Below, piece by piece: positions 6,264 through 7,013 of a DNA stretch of 7,013 nt (positions within the stretch are counted from its first letter, which is position 1; each line of letters starts with the position of its first letter). Made by a program: the position numbers and the translations under genes. The DNA comes from Mobilitalea sp. (lineage in GTDB: Bacteria > Bacillota_A > Clostridia > Lachnospirales > Lachnospiraceae): contig JARKQP010000765.1 of the NCBI GenBank assembly GCA_029974875.1, positions 1 to 7,013 of the forward strand. The letters run 5' to 3'. The notes beneath the pieces are model-generated. The model was not told where the DNA came from and made no database searches. It saw only the letters and a program-made list of their open reading frames with translations.

Positions 6264-6937
6264 TCCCTGCGGAAGGCAGTTTCAAAGCTTTCCGCATACT
6301 TAAGGCCTGCCTGGCATCCCCGGTAGGCTGCCAGCCCTTTGATTGCAGCTTCGCTGCGGGGATGGGGATATTCCCTCATCACTCCCTCATACTGGGAAAG
6401 GGCTTTCAGCTTTTGTCCTACTCCTTTTTCCCTAATTTCTATGAATAAATTTGGCGTAAAGGGACGGAGGGAGGTGTTCAGCCCCCATTCCGTAGAGGAC
6501 GGTATTTCCATGAAGTTAAGCTCCTTGATGGGCTTGACATCCGGGTTGCGCTGGAAGAGCCGGACTGCCGCCTGGCATGCAATAGACGTTTGGTAATGGT
6601 CATTATTTAAATCACTGGGATGGTGGGTAAATATGATATCCGCCTGCGCTATCGTCATGATTTTTTCTATGAACTGTACCATTTTTAAATGGGGAACACA
6701 GTTAAATTCAATATTGGGAAAGCTGCCAAGAAAGACCCGGCTTACTCCCAGTATCCTATTGCACCTGACAATATCCTTACGTAATTTTCCAGCTTCCGGC
6801 CTGTTCTTCCTGGCTCCGGCTTCCCCGCAGAGAATGCATACCTCCGCCCTATTTCCTTCAGCCGTAAGCTTTCCAATCGTTCCGCCTGCACCTAATACCT
6901 CATCATCGGGATGCGCTACCACAAATAAATACTTCAT
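6257..6937 (-). CDS. PIG-L/LmbE family zinc-dependent de-N-acetylase
   Basis: A complete 226-residue protein. The ATG (6937-6935) has GAGGT four bases upstream. The N-terminal zinc motif AHPDDE occupies residues 8-13, with H9 and D12 as expected metal ligands and D11 as the likely catalytic base. The second motif HPSDLNNDH at 106-114 supplies the third metal ligand, H114. The closing block HPRSEAAIKGLAAYRG...YAESFE (192-219) is the usual C-terminal signature of bacterial LmbE-like proteins, so the gene is full length and looks active. The family removes acetyl groups from N-acetyl sugars on small, lipid-linked or glycoside substrates (MshB, BshB, PIG-L). In this context a nucleotide-sugar or undecaprenyl-linked GlcNAc-type substrate is likely, which would expose an amine for later modification. 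There is no signal peptide, so it should be cytoplasmic. Confidence 0.9.
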   Translation of the reverse strand: MKYLFVVAHPDDEVLGAGGTIGKLTAEGNRAEVCILCGEAGARKNRPEAGKLRKDIVRCNRILGVSRVFLGSFPNIEFNCVPHLKMVQFIEKIMTIAQADIIFTHHPSDLNNDHYQTSIACQAAVRLFQRNPDVKPIKELNFMEIPSSTEWGLNTSLRPFTPNLFIEIREKGVGQKLKALSQYEGVMREYPHPRSEAAIKGLAAYRGCQAGLKYAESFETAFRREV

Positions 6938-7013
6938 AGCTACCTCATTTCATGAATTCCTGCGGCCAGATGATCCACTTTCTATTTCTCTTTCATAGAT
7001 ATCTTATGATCGG
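6938..7013 (-). other. Upstream edge: deacetylase leader, possible tail of a preceding gene
   Basis: These 76 bases hold the deacetylase ribosome binding site (GAGGT at 6946-6942). One minus frame enters from the window edge and reads DHKISMKEK before TAG at 6984-6982. The other two are closed by TGA at 6995-6993 and TAA at 7006-7004. Any upstream minus-strand gene must therefore end at one of these stops or outside the window. I see no convincing promoter, and the setting suggests the operon continues upstream. Confidence 0.3.

Overview
The window is an internal slice of a surface-polysaccharide (capsule, exopolysaccharide or O-antigen-like) biosynthesis cluster. All seven protein genes lie on the minus strand and read from high to low coordinates. 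Strong AGGAGG-type ribosome binding sites, occasional GTG starts, balanced base composition and CapK/WbqC/PglC-type proteins suggest a Gram-positive anaerobe of the Clostridia, probably Lachnospiraceae-like. The lineage is inferred from style, not from a marker gene.

Layout in transcription order: a PIG-L/LmbE de-N-acetylase (6937-6257); a structured non-coding spacer with two abutting hairpins (6263-6175); a PglC/WcaJ-type initiating phosphoglycosyl transferase (6122-5511); a WbqC-family protein (5504-4809); a GT4 glycosyltransferase starting on GTG and overlapping WbqC by 4 bp (4812-3706); a spacer holding about six 26-bp imperfect tandem repeats that end at a hairpin containing the next ribosome binding site (3705-3534); a CapK/PaaK-like adenylate-forming enzyme (3533-2172); a spacer with what looks like a second, broken CapK-like C-terminus (2170-2120); a GT2 glycosyltransferase (2058-1051); and a second GT4-like glycosyltransferase (1054-1) that overlaps GT2 by ATGA and runs off the window.

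Working together, the initiating transferase would load the first sugar phosphate onto undecaprenyl phosphate. The three glycosyltransferases would extend the repeat unit. The deacetylase, WbqC protein and CapK-like ligase form a plausible tailoring set that exposes a sugar amine and attaches an activated acid; this is inference. No flippase, polymerase, chain-length regulator or sugar-nucleotide synthesis gene is visible, so the cluster must continue on both sides.

The most unusual content is in the three spacers: the tandem hairpin array before capK, the double palindrome before the initiating transferase, and the vestigial CapK-like tail. No spacer exceeds 300 bases. No tRNA, rRNA, transposase or CRISPR array was seen.
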